Assembly (NCBI RefSeq): GCF_947488835.1
Contig: NZ_CANLBK010000004.1
Span: 248,001-312,000 of the forward strand
DNA length: 64,000 bases
Reading direction: 5' to 3'
DNA from: an uncultured Marinobacter sp.
GTDB taxonomy: Bacteria > Pseudomonadota > Gammaproteobacteria > Pseudomonadales > Oleiphilaceae
Numbering within the stretch: the stretch's first letter is position 1; each line of letters begins with the position of its first letter. The translations under genes and the position numbers were made by a program. Under the pieces are notes generated by a model. It saw only the letters and a list, made by a program, of their open reading frames with translations. It ran no database searches and was not told the DNA's origin. Below are positions 15,406-26,567 of this stretch, piece after piece.

Positions 15406-15512
15406 GAGCAGGTGGGGCGCAGCTTCTGAAACACGCTGTGGATACGTCCGTGTACGCTTGGCTCCGCCATCCCTGGCTCCGCACAGTTTCAGAAGCTGCG
15501 CCCCACCCGCTC
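15406..15512. repeat. Long hairpin repeat, copy 2
   Basis: Arms of 27 bases (15406-15432 and 15486-15512) pair at 26 of 27 positions around a 53-base loop (15433-15485) that matches the loop of copy 1 at 48 of 53 bases. Only the stem ends are shared with copy 1 (GAGCAGG outside, TGAAAC or AGAAAC inside); the middle of the stem is a different sequence, yet is complementary within this copy. It lies between the stop of the AidB-like gene and the start of the DUF503 gene, both on the minus strand. Confidence 0.9.
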
Positions 15513-15536
15513 CCTTAAGCTGCTGATAGGTTTTGC

Positions 15537-17237
15537 TTAGCCTACTACAGGCGTTGCCCGCTTGATAATAGCCGCAGCATCAATGCCCGAGGGCAGGTTG
15601 CCGTAGTTCATGCCGCCATTGGACTGCAGTCGTGAGGCGCAGAAGGCATCGGCCAGGGTTTTGTCGCCGTTGCGCAGCAGCAAAGAGGCTTGCATGACCA
15701 GTGCCATCCGGTCTACCAGGTTGCGGGCGCGGTACTGGAAGTCGCTGATGTCGGCAAAGTCGTTTTGCAGCTGTGCCAGGAACTGGTCAAAGCGGCGGTC
15801 TGCGCCTTTTGCTTCGGCGGCTTCGCGGAAGAAGGCGTCGAGGGTTTCCGGTTCTTTCTGGATGGCGCGTAGAGTGTCCAGGCACTGGACGTTGCCGCTA
15901 CCTTCCCAGATGGCGTTCACCGGAGATTCACGGAACAGTCGAGGCATGATGCAGTCTTCCATTACGCCGCTGCCGCCGATGCACTCCATAGATTCATAGG
16001 CGTGATTGGGTGCGCGTTTGCAGATCCAGTATTTGCCTACGGGTGTTGCCAGGCGGGCAAACAAGCGTTCGTGTTCCTGATCCTGGTTGTCGAGGGCCCG
16101 GGCGACTCGCATGGTGTAGGCAAGGGCGGCTTCATTTTCCAGAGCCAGGTCGGCCAGTACATTCTGCATTAACGGCTGGTCGTTCAGTCGGCTACCGAAG
16201 GCGCTGCGGTGGCGGCAGTGGTGTGTGGCCTGAGCCACGGCCTGGCGCATGCCGGCAGAGCTGCCAATCATGCAGTCGAAGCGGGTCATGGCAACCATTT
16301 CTATGATGGTGGGTACGCCTCGCCCTTCTTCGCCGATCATCCAGGCCAGGGCACCGCGCAGCTCTACTTCACTGGAGGCATTGGCTACGTTGCCCATTTT
16401 GTTTTTAAGGCGCTGGATCTGCCAGGGGTTTTTGGTTCCGTCCGGGCGCCAGCGAGGCATCAGGAAGCAAGATAAACCGCCGGGGGCTTGGGCCAAGACC
16501 AGAAAAGCATCGCACATAGGGGCCGAGACAAACCACTTATGGCCTACCAGCTCATAAGCCTGTCCGGGGCCCTTGGCTCCTACCGGGTAAGCCAGGGTGC
16601 TGTTGGAGCGTACGTCGCTGCCACCCTGTTTTTCGGTCATCGCCATGCCGATGGATACGGAGTTTTTGTGACTGTCGGGCAGGTTGCGGGAATCGTAGCT
16701 GTTGGCCAGTATGCGGGATTCCCAGAGCTCCGCCAGTTCCGGTTGTTTGCGGATAGAGGGTATTGCAGCGAAGGTCATGGTGACCGGGCAACAGTGTGCA
16801 GCCTCCACTTGGGAGTGCATGTAGTACTTAGCTGCGCGGGTTACATGTGCGCCTTTTCCAGGGTTTGTCCAGGGGCTGCTGTGAAGGCCGCTTTCGAAGG
16901 CAATGCCCATCAGTTGGTGGTACGAGGGGTGAAAATCCACTTCGTCGATGCGGTGGCCAAAGCGGTCGTGGGTATTGAGTGCCGGTTTGTTATTATTAGC
17001 CCGGAAACCGAGGTCGATCGTTGCAGCACTGCCGGCAAGGGTGCCAAAAGCCTTCAGATCGCTTTCCGCTTTCCCGGCACCTTCGCGATGAACCGCACTC
17101 TGCAGGGCAATATCCTGCTCATACAGGTTGTAGTTTTCCAGCGCTGGCGGCTGGTTGACTACCTCGTGAGTGATCGCCAAATAGCGATCACTGTGTGCTT
17201 CTTCGGGTGTTCCGGGCACTGGCTGTGGGGTATTCAT
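15537..17237 (-). CDS. AidB-like acyl-CoA dehydrogenase
   Basis: Flavoprotein of 566 residues, close in sequence to E. coli AidB over its full length: REGAGK near the start, VEAAHCCPVTMTFAA, the FAD-loop GMAMTEKQGGSDVRSNST, and GHKWFVSAPMCDAFLVLAQ. The C-terminal half has MTRFDCMIGSSAGMR, and the active-site region is SPVNAIWEGSGNVQCLD. Such enzymes include AidB of the alkylation response and uncharacterised dehydrogenases of branched or long acyl-CoA. The start ATG 17237 has a near-perfect AGGAGGT. It begins two bases after the stop of the TetR gene upstream, so the two form an operon and the regulator probably controls it. Confidence 0.9.
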   Translation of the reverse strand: MNTPQPVPGTPEEAHSDRYLAITHEVVNQPPALENYNLYEQDIALQSAVHREGAGKAESDLKAFGTLAGSAATIDLGFRANNNKPALNTHDRFGHRIDEVDFHPSYHQLMGIAFESGLHSSPWTNPGKGAHVTRAAKYYMHSQVEAAHCCPVTMTFAAIPSIRKQPELAELWESRILANSYDSRNLPDSHKNSVSIGMAMTEKQGGSDVRSNSTLAYPVGAKGPGQAYELVGHKWFVSAPMCDAFLVLAQAPGGLSCFLMPRWRPDGTKNPWQIQRLKNKMGNVANASSEVELRGALAWMIGEEGRGVPTIIEMVAMTRFDCMIGSSAGMRQAVAQATHHCRHRSAFGSRLNDQPLMQNVLADLALENEAALAYTMRVARALDNQDQEHERLFARLATPVGKYWICKRAPNHAYESMECIGGSGVMEDCIMPRLFRESPVNAIWEGSGNVQCLDTLRAIQKEPETLDAFFREAAEAKGADRRFDQFLAQLQNDFADISDFQYRARNLVDRMALVMQASLLLRNGDKTLADAFCASRLQSNGGMNYGNLPSGIDAAAIIKRATPVVG

Positions 17238-17239
17238 AA

Positions 17240-17872
17240 CTACCTCCTGATGCCGGTCAACCCCTGTAAGCAAAAGCAGATGATTGTGTTGACCAGCTGG
17301 TCATTGTTTTCAGTTTCTTTCGCGGCTGCCAGGTTGGTTTGAGTGGGTGACAAAGGGCCAACCAGGCTTTCCGCAATAGCGCCAACCAGGCAAGTGCTGC
17401 TTTGGCGGGCGTTTTGATCCGGGATACACCCTTCTTCGATGCCTTCCCGGATCGCTTGTTCAAACAGGCCGGCGTAGGCCTTTCTATAAGCCAGCCGCTC
17501 TTCTTCAACCTTGGGATCCACCGGCTCTGCAATGAGGGACCAGGCCATAACAGGTCCCTTCAGTGCACGCTCGGCAAACTGCCGCAATGCTTTTTCCAGT
17601 CGCTCTGTAGCACTTCCCGGCGTTGCCAGGGCCTTTGTTACCTTGGCGATTTCGCGCTGTGTGGCTTGCCTGAATATTTCAGCAAACAGGTCCTCTTTTG
17701 ACTCGAAGTGCCGGTAAATCGTTCCTGTGGCAACATCAGCGAGCTGGGCAATGCGAGTAATTCGTGCATTGCGAAAGCCGCCCTCTGCAACGCATTCGTA
17801 GGTGCATTCAGCGATCCGCTGACGCGCCGCGGCTTTACGCAGTCGCATCTTCTCTGTTTCACGATAAGCCAT
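17240..17872 (-). CDS. TetR/AcrR-family transcriptional regulator
   Basis: 210 residues. The N-terminal helix-turn-helix (about 15-65) reads ITRIAQLADVATGTIYRHFESKEDLFAEIF, typical of TetR; the C-terminal helices are ligand-binding and family-variable. Start ATG 17872 with GGGAG upstream. It is the first gene of a two-gene unit with the AidB-like dehydrogenase, so its ligand may be an acyl-CoA or fatty acid. A likely operator lies 20 bases upstream at 17892-17905. Confidence 0.9.
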   Translation of the reverse strand: MAYRETEKMRLRKAAARQRIAECTYECVAEGGFRNARITRIAQLADVATGTIYRHFESKEDLFAEIFRQATQREIAKVTKALATPGSATERLEKALRQFAERALKGPVMAWSLIAEPVDPKVEEERLAYRKAYAGLFEQAIREGIEEGCIPDQNARQSSTCLVGAIAESLVGPLSPTQTNLAAAKETENNDQLVNTIICFCLQGLTGIRR

Positions 17873-17891
17873 TCCGGGCTCCCGCTATTAG

Positions 17892-17905
17892 TGAATATTG
17901 ATTCA
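17892..17905. promoter_or_regulatory. Candidate TetR operator
   Basis: TGAAT-N4-ATTCA, a perfect five-base inverted repeat, lies 20 bases before the tetR start in an AT-rich divergent region shared with the SutA-like gene. Position and symmetry suit autoregulation; binding is inferred. Confidence 0.45.
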
Positions 17906-18141
17906 TTCTTTTGTTCGGTGCAAACACTTATTTGTCACCTTTATTTTATCTATTAAATTCATGGGGATGCGGTTATTTACAAAAAATTACAAAAAACTTG
18001 TTGGTGGTAATAGCTCTGCCATCAAAAGCAGATTATAAAGACGCCAAGACGGCGCCGCAGTAGCGGCTGGTCGAGACGGAGTGCGGCTGCTTTATTTGGG
18101 TTGCCGCGCTTGTAACACTGTTTTCGTTGATGGAGATAACC

Positions 18142-18372
18142 ATGAGCGAGTTCGACGAAAGCAATCTGGAGCAATCCGGTAACTGGGCTAACTCAAACAG
18201 CGAAAGTGACGATACACATTCGATCGCTGGCAGGGCACGGGTGCGGGCGCAACTACAGCAGGATATCGACGCTTTCCTGAGTCAGGGAGGCAGAATTCAG
18301 GAAGTTGAGACATCTTTTCGCGTTGACTCCCCTCGTAAGGTGGAGACGGGCTTTAATAACCGCGCACTTTGA
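18142..18372 (+). CDS. SutA-like small acidic protein
   Basis: 76 residues. The N-terminal half is acidic and Ser/Asn-rich, probably disordered. A helix (about 33-50) follows, then a C-terminal tail with FLSQGGRIQEVE and a DSPRK pattern. This layout and the tail motif resemble Pseudomonas SutA, which binds RNA polymerase and supports transcription in slow growth; there the tail reads like FLARGGKVQEIE. The ATG at 18142 is chosen because GGAGATAACC precedes it; a TTG and an ATG lie four or five codons upstream. A strong terminator follows at once, so it is monocistronic. Identity is by recall of the motif, not by alignment. Confidence 0.55.
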   Translation: MSEFDESNLEQSGNWANSNSESDDTHSIAGRARVRAQLQQDIDAFLSQGGRIQEVETSFRVDSPRKVETGFNNRAL

Positions 18373-18384
18373 GTATTGTCTTTG

Positions 18385-18415
18385 CAGGCCGGGGTTTATA
18401 CTCCGGCCTGTTTTT
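18385..18415 (+). terminator. Rho-independent terminator after the SutA-like gene
   Basis: Arms CAGGCCGG (18385-18392) and CCGGCCTG (18403-18410) with a ten-base loop are followed by TTTTT (18411-18415), 12 bases after the stop codon. Confidence 0.88.
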
Positions 18416-18529
18416 GCGGTCTGTCTCGGTCAAACGTCCAGTTTCCGCCTATTATGGCCCGCATAGGCGCCTCGATCTTCGTTACCCGGGTCGTAGCCAA
18501 GCCACCCATGGCCGGAGCTGCTCATCATC

Positions 18530-20763
<2,234 letters not shown>

Positions 20764-20829
20764 AGCTGTTAACGGACTACCCCGGGCCGGGAAGCGGCAG
20801 GCGGATAATCAGATAGGAATTGAGAGGCC

Positions 20830-22971
20830 ATGAGAGCGGAAATCGTCAGAAATCTCACAACGGGTGGTGGGCAAAGTGTACCTGCTCCCATAGATCTTCC
20901 ATCCGAAGGAGAGTTGGTCGATCTGGATGCCAGTGAAAACTACTTTAACCGTGAGCTGAGCCAGCTTCAGTTCAATTACCGAGTGTTGAAACAGGCGCTG
21001 GATACCACTCATCCGCTGATTAACCGGCTGATTTTTTGCTGCATTTTCAGCAGCAACATGGATGAATTTTTTGAAATCCGGGTGGCTGGCCTGCGCCAGC
21101 AGATCAAGTACGGCCGGGAAACTCTGGGTGCTGACGGCATCATGCCGGAACAGGCGCTGGGTGAGATCAGCCGTATTGCCCACGAGTACATTGATGAGCA
21201 GTATGATATTCTGAATCATGTGCTTATTCCGGAGATGGAAAAGCAGAACATCCACTTTGTGCGCCGCAGAGAATGGACGCCGGAGCAGGCCGAGTGGGTG
21301 CGCAATTATTTCGATGAAGAAATTCTCCCGGTAGTCAGTCCTATTGGGTTGGACCCCTCGCATCCGTTCCCCCGGTTGGTTAATAAAAGCCTGAACTTTA
21401 TTGTTGAGCTGGACGGCAAAGATGCCTTTGGCCGCGAGACGGGCATGGCCATAGTGCCTGCGCCGCGCTCTTTGCCAAGGCTGGTGCGCTTACCGGACGA
21501 AGTCTGCACCGGTGGAGAGAATCTGGTTTTCCTGTCATCTGTAATCCACGCTCACGCCGATGAGTTGTTCCCGGGGATGGAGGTTAAAGGGTGTTATCAG
21601 TTCCGCCTCACCCGCAACGCCGATCTGGAGCTGGAAGACGATCTGGAAGACTTGGCATCTGCGCTGCGCGGCGAGCTTCTCAGTCGCCGCTTTGGTGATG
21701 GGGTTCGGTTGGAGGTTGCGGATAACTGTCCTCAGGAGCTCGTGCAGTTTTTGCTGACTGAATTCGGCCTTGGGCAGAGAGATTTGTACCAGGTTAACGG
21801 GCCGGTGAACCTCACACGGTTGATGGCGGTTACCGGCTTGGTGGATCGTCCTGATTTGCACTATTCCAGCTTCTCGCCTGCCATCCCCCGGCAGATCCGC
21901 AGCAAAGAAACCATCTTTGATGCAATCCGGAAACGGCCAATATTGCTGCATCATCCATTTCAGAATTTCAGTCCTGTGGTGGACCTGCTGCGCCAGGCCG
22001 CGAAAGATCCGCAAGTTTTGGCTATCCGCCAGACGCTATACCGCACGGGTGCCAATTCAGAGGTTGTTGAAGCGCTGGCAGATGCGGCCCGGCGAGGTAA
22101 AGAAGTCACTGTAGTTGTTGAATTGCGGGCCCGATTCAGCGAGGCGGAGAACCTGGAATTGGCAAGCCGGCTGCAGGAAGCCGGTGTGATCGTGGTGTAT
22201 GGCGTTGTGGGCTATAAAACCCATGCCAAGATGATTCTCATTGTACGTCGTGAGGAAGGGCGGCTGCTCCGCTATGTGCATCTAGGCACCGGAAACTACC
22301 ATGCGGTGAATGCGCGGCTTTATACCGATTACAGTTTCATGACCTGTGACGAGTCCATTGGGGACGACGTCAATAAGATCTTTCAGCAGCTAACCGGTAT
22401 GGGGAAGGCGCTGAAAATCAAAAAATTGTTCCATGCCCCGTTTACCCTCCATAAACGCTTGATCAGTCTGATTGAGCGTGAAACAGCGTTGGGAGAAAAA
22501 GGGCAGATCATTATCAAGATCAACGCTTTAACAGAGGTGCAGCTTATCAAGGCGCTGTACCGAGCCTCCCAGGCGGGAGTGCAGGTTGATCTGATTGTGC
22601 GTGGAATTTGTAGCATCAGGCCCGGGGTTCCGGGGCTGTCAGATAACATTCGTGTGCGCTCCATTGTGGGGCGTTTTCTCGAGCACACACGAGCCTACTA
22701 TTTTGGTAATGACGGCAAGCCCGACGTGTACTGCTCAAGTGCAGACTGTATGGAGCGCAATCTGCTAAGCCGGATTGAAATAGCGTTTCCAATTGAAGAC
22801 CCGGAGCTGATAGCGCGGGTGCGCGAAGACCTGGATACGTATCTGGCGGATAACTGCCAGTCCTGGATGTTGCAGCCCGATGGCAGTTACGTTCAGAATC
22901 AGCTGGCCGAAGGTGAAGAGCGAGTGGCCTCGCAACTGGTTCTTCTGGATCGCCTGACAGGCAAATCCTGA
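20830..22971 (+). CDS. ppk1: Polyphosphate kinase 1
   Basis: Polymerises the gamma phosphate of ATP into polyphosphate. 713 residues. Recognisable parts are the N-terminal FNRELSQLQFNYRVL, the head domain, and the two catalytic phospholipase-D-like domains. The autophosphorylated His lies in YGVVGYKTHAKM and the second catalytic His in GRFLEHTRAYYF. HLGTGNYHAVNARLYTDY is also present. Starts at ATG 20830 with GAGAGG upstream. No exopolyphosphatase gene follows in this window. No Pho box was seen in the short gap after hemB. Confidence 0.96.
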   Translation: MRAEIVRNLTTGGGQSVPAPIDLPSEGELVDLDASENYFNRELSQLQFNYRVLKQALDTTHPLINRLIFCCIFSSNMDEFFEIRVAGLRQQIKYGRETLGADGIMPEQALGEISRIAHEYIDEQYDILNHVLIPEMEKQNIHFVRRREWTPEQAEWVRNYFDEEILPVVSPIGLDPSHPFPRLVNKSLNFIVELDGKDAFGRETGMAIVPAPRSLPRLVRLPDEVCTGGENLVFLSSVIHAHADELFPGMEVKGCYQFRLTRNADLELEDDLEDLASALRGELLSRRFGDGVRLEVADNCPQELVQFLLTEFGLGQRDLYQVNGPVNLTRLMAVTGLVDRPDLHYSSFSPAIPRQIRSKETIFDAIRKRPILLHHPFQNFSPVVDLLRQAAKDPQVLAIRQTLYRTGANSEVVEALADAARRGKEVTVVVELRARFSEAENLELASRLQEAGVIVVYGVVGYKTHAKMILIVRREEGRLLRYVHLGTGNYHAVNARLYTDYSFMTCDESIGDDVNKIFQQLTGMGKALKIKKLFHAPFTLHKRLISLIERETALGEKGQIIIKINALTEVQLIKALYRASQAGVQVDLIVRGICSIRPGVPGLSDNIRVRSIVGRFLEHTRAYYFGNDGKPDVYCSSADCMERNLLSRIEIAFPIEDPELIARVREDLDTYLADNCQSWMLQPDGSYVQNQLAEGEERVASQLVLLDRLTGKS

Positions 22972-22993
22972 CATTTTCAAACGGAGAGAGTTC

Positions 22994-24280
22994 TTGAAAG
23001 CAAAGTGGATCATTGCCGGTGTAGGTGTATTGGTTGTCGCCGGCGCAATGCCTTGGGTCGTGGGGTATGCAACGGAGCGGCAGTGGCAGCAAGTTACCCA
23101 TGAGCTGAATCAGTCGCAGCCATTTATCCAGATGCAGACAGACGACTATCGCAGGGGCTATTTCGGCTCGGACTTGAGTGGTGCGGTCACGATGGTTGAT
23201 CCGGAAAGTGGTCAAACACACCGGATAGCCTACCGTGCCGGCGTGACCCATGGCATTACCGGGAGCTTTATGGATTTCGTGCCTGTTGAGGGCTGGGCGC
23301 CGAAGGGCACTGACTGGTTTCAGGAGTGGCCAAGGCTGACTCTGGAAACGCGCCTTTGGGGTACCGCTGTGCTTGAGCTGGAAGCGCCAGCTATGGCCAT
23401 TAGTAACCCGGAGACCGGAGAGTCATTGAGAGCCAGTTCTGGTGTTGCTCGTATTGAAGTAAGTGACGCAGGCTCCCAGGCTGAAGCGCTGGTCGTTTGG
23501 CCACAGATTAGTCTCTCCGGACCGGATATGAACATCCGGGTTAATAACTTCCGGATTGAGCAGAGCATGGCTCATCTGATCGGTGGCGTCTGGACCGGTA
23601 CCATGGAAGCGTCGATAGCCTCGGTTGAATTGACGCCTCCTGACGCCGCCCCTTTAACCATCGAGGGTTTGCTTGCCCGCAGCAGCACTGAGGCGAAAGA
23701 CAGTGCAGGGCGCCTGGATTCCCGGTTGTTGATCGAGGCGAAAAAGGTTCGGTTTGAGGATCAAACCTACGGCCCACATAAACTGGCGTTCGCACTGGAA
23801 AACCTCGATGTAGAGAGCTGGAACAGTTTGAGCACCAGCATGACCGAACTCCAAAGTATGGTCTTTGCGCCAGATGCCGGAGGCCGCGAAACGTTTGAGC
23901 GGCAGATGGAAGCCATGGGGCAGGTGAATACGGCCATGAGGAACTTGGCGGCAGCAGGATTTTCGATAGGTGTTCCGGAAGTGTCTTTGGACACGCCAGA
24001 AGGCGCCGTAACCGGTAGCCTGGTGCTCAGTCATCCGGAACTGACTGACGAGCAGAAAGAGAACATGTTGATGGTGATGCAGCAACTCACCGGAGATATG
24101 AACTTGAGCGTACCTGCCGTGCTGGTAGATGAGTATCCGGCTGTGCGTATGCAGCTTGCGCCGCTTGTCAAACAAGGCCTGTTGGTGCCCCATGGTGACC
24201 GGTTGGTGTTGTCAGCGAAACTGGCCAACATGGTTGTTGAGGTCAATGGCCAGGAAATTCCTTTGCCCCCAGTGTTTTAA
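22994..24280 (+). CDS. YdgA-like DUF945 envelope protein
   Basis: 428 residues starting at a TTG (22994) with GGAGAG just upstream. A single N-terminal membrane helix or signal (about 3-25) is followed by a large soluble beta-rich domain that resembles the DUF945/YdgA family: WQQVTHELNQ, then DYRRGYFGSDLSG near residue 50, and AGVTHGITG near 80. The family's function is unclear; it is anchored facing the periplasm. It follows ppk1 by 22 bases and may be co-transcribed. A two-way terminator follows ten bases after the stop. Confidence 0.72.
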   Translation: MKAKWIIAGVGVLVVAGAMPWVVGYATERQWQQVTHELNQSQPFIQMQTDDYRRGYFGSDLSGAVTMVDPESGQTHRIAYRAGVTHGITGSFMDFVPVEGWAPKGTDWFQEWPRLTLETRLWGTAVLELEAPAMAISNPETGESLRASSGVARIEVSDAGSQAEALVVWPQISLSGPDMNIRVNNFRIEQSMAHLIGGVWTGTMEASIASVELTPPDAAPLTIEGLLARSSTEAKDSAGRLDSRLLIEAKKVRFEDQTYGPHKLAFALENLDVESWNSLSTSMTELQSMVFAPDAGGRETFERQMEAMGQVNTAMRNLAAAGFSIGVPEVSLDTPEGAVTGSLVLSHPELTDEQKENMLMVMQQLTGDMNLSVPAVLVDEYPAVRMQLAPLVKQGLLVPHGDRLVLSAKLANMVVEVNGQEIPLPPVF

Positions 24281-24289
24281 CGGGACAAA

Positions 24290-24326
24290 GCAACAAAAAA
24301 GCCCCATAACGGGGCTTTTTTGTTGC
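24290..24326. terminator. Bidirectional terminator between the ydgA-like gene and coaD
   Basis: Perfect 16-base arms (24290-24305 and 24311-24326) around a five-base loop. The A-run on one side and the T-run on the other let it stop transcription from both strands, between convergent genes. Confidence 0.93.
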
Positions 24327-24339
24327 TAAACACTGTGTG

Positions 24340-24822
<483 letters not shown>

Positions 24823-24921
24823 TCACAGCTCCTTTTTTAACAGGCGCCCAGAGTATCAGTATTCCAGGAGTTTCTGTAGACCGGGTGGCAAGCTCTTCAC
24901 TAACGCGAAGAGCCATGGCGA

Positions 24922-26514
24922 TTATGCTTTCAGCCGTTGTGCCAATCGCGAGCTGTTTCTCGCGGCCAGGGCATAAACCGAGAGCTGAGGGTTTGCACCA
25001 ATACTGGTGGGGAAAATCGAGGCGTCGTGAACGCTCAGATTGCTCACGTGATGATGCTCGCCAAAGCCGTTAACCACAGACTCTTCCGGATTGCTTCCCA
25101 TAGCACAGCCGCCCATCTGATGGGCGGTGAACAAGCGAACCCGATGAGGCTCCATGGAAAAGCGGTCAATGGCTGCCTTCGCGTCCGCCCAGTTGGAGTA
25201 CCAATCAGAATCCAGGTGCATCAAGCGCACTTTGTCCGCGCCGGCGGCAAACTGGATTTCTGCCATGGTGTAGAACGCGCTACGAAGGCCCTTCCATAGA
25301 TAGTCGCTGACAGGGTAATCCAGCATTGGGCTGCCATCGGCCCGGAGGGACACGGTACCGCCGGGGCTGTCCTCGTGAAAACCGTCCCGAACTAAAGCGA
25401 TAACCGATTGCATCCATGGCAGGCCGGCCAAGTTCTTAGCCTGCTCATCGCCGTGCCCGGGGACAACGCCTGCCGACATGGCCGGGTGCAGAGGGGGGAC
25501 TTCCAGCTTATAACCTGCCTCGCCATCCACGCCGTTGCGGAAATTGAACTCATCGGAATAAATTGACTGCGGTGCGCCGTAAAACGGGTCAACCAGTTTG
25601 GGCATTTGCGCAACGCTGGCGTTAACGGGATGAATAAATGACCGCTTACCAACCCGTTCGTAGGGATCGGGCAGCTTGGAGCGCAGCAGTAGGCCGGGCG
25701 AGCCTATGGCACTTGCTGCAACCACAAAGTGCTTGGCTTTGAGAGTTACCGTAACTCGGGTAGGCGTGATGCCATCGCTGGCCATAGCAGTGGCTTCGAG
25801 GGATTCGATTCGATCCTGATTCATCACCAGCCGTTCAGCGCGCAGCCCGTGATACATGCTGGCGTTGTTGTCCAGCGCGCCGGGAATGGTGGTCATTAGC
25901 GCGCCCTGCTTGGCGTTGGTCGGGCAGCCTACGCCGCAGTATCCGAGGTTCCAGCAGCCTTTCACATTGCGCGGGATAATCTGCCAGCTAAAGCCGAGCT
26001 TTTCGCATCCCTGCCGCAATACGTCGTTATTGAGGTTGGGATCCATATTCCAGGGCGACATGGAATGGCGAGTTTCACGCCCCTCAAACCAGGGCGCCAT
26101 AGCCGCCGGGCTCAGGGCATCCAAACCAAATCGCTTGCCCCAGTAGTTAAGTGTTTCGTCGGGAGTGCGGAAACTGCTGGTCCAGTTGACCGTTGTTGAA
26201 CCGCCCACGCAACGCCCCTGCAAAATAGCGATGGCACCATCTTTTGTGGTGCGGCTCATGCCTTCCTGATAGAGGTTTGCGTAGGACGTGAGTTCGTCCA
26301 TTTTGAAATCTTTTTGATAGTACAGGCGGCCTTCCTCAACCAGGATAACTGAGAAGCCACTTTTGGCGAGTATCTCGGCGGTGGTGCCGCCACCCGCTCC
26401 AGTGCCCACAATAACCACATCCGCCTCAGCAGTATGATTTTCGGTAAGCGTGGCGCCGTCGATAACTTTCCAGCCGGATTCCAGGCCTTGGGCAATGCGA
26501 TCGCTGAACGACAT
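24922..26514 (-). CDS. GMC-family FAD-dependent alcohol dehydrogenase
   Basis: 530 residues. An N-terminal FAD fold (VVIVGTGAGGGTTAEILAKSG) is followed by the GMC loop GRCVGGSTTVNW, and the C-terminal substrate/FAD region ends in HQMGGCAMGSNPEESVVNGFGE and SIGANPQLSVYALAARN. The Cys-rich stretch CWNLGYCGVGCPTNAKQG is characteristic of the membrane-associated alcohol-oxidising branch. The next gene upstream encodes a Tat lipoprotein resembling the small subunits of such enzymes. With the aldehyde dehydrogenase upstream of that, the pair would take long-chain or aromatic alcohols to acids. Start ATG 26514 with AAGGGGAA upstream. The exact substrate cannot be read. Confidence 0.88.
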   Translation of the reverse strand: MSFSDRIAQGLESGWKVIDGATLTENHTAEADVVIVGTGAGGGTTAEILAKSGFSVILVEEGRLYYQKDFKMDELTSYANLYQEGMSRTTKDGAIAILQGRCVGGSTTVNWTSSFRTPDETLNYWGKRFGLDALSPAAMAPWFEGRETRHSMSPWNMDPNLNNDVLRQGCEKLGFSWQIIPRNVKGCWNLGYCGVGCPTNAKQGALMTTIPGALDNNASMYHGLRAERLVMNQDRIESLEATAMASDGITPTRVTVTLKAKHFVVAASAIGSPGLLLRSKLPDPYERVGKRSFIHPVNASVAQMPKLVDPFYGAPQSIYSDEFNFRNGVDGEAGYKLEVPPLHPAMSAGVVPGHGDEQAKNLAGLPWMQSVIALVRDGFHEDSPGGTVSLRADGSPMLDYPVSDYLWKGLRSAFYTMAEIQFAAGADKVRLMHLDSDWYSNWADAKAAIDRFSMEPHRVRLFTAHQMGGCAMGSNPEESVVNGFGEHHHVSNLSVHDASIFPTSIGANPQLSVYALAARNSSRLAQRLKA

Positions 26515-26567
26515 GGTTGGTGGTTCCCCTTTGGGTAAAATATCTGGCTAAAACAGCAGGCTGAGTG

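Noticed and set aside
16488..17342. A 284-codon plus-strand frame over the AidB-like gene
   Set aside because: The minus-strand dehydrogenase aligns along its whole length with AidB; the opposite frame is a shadow.
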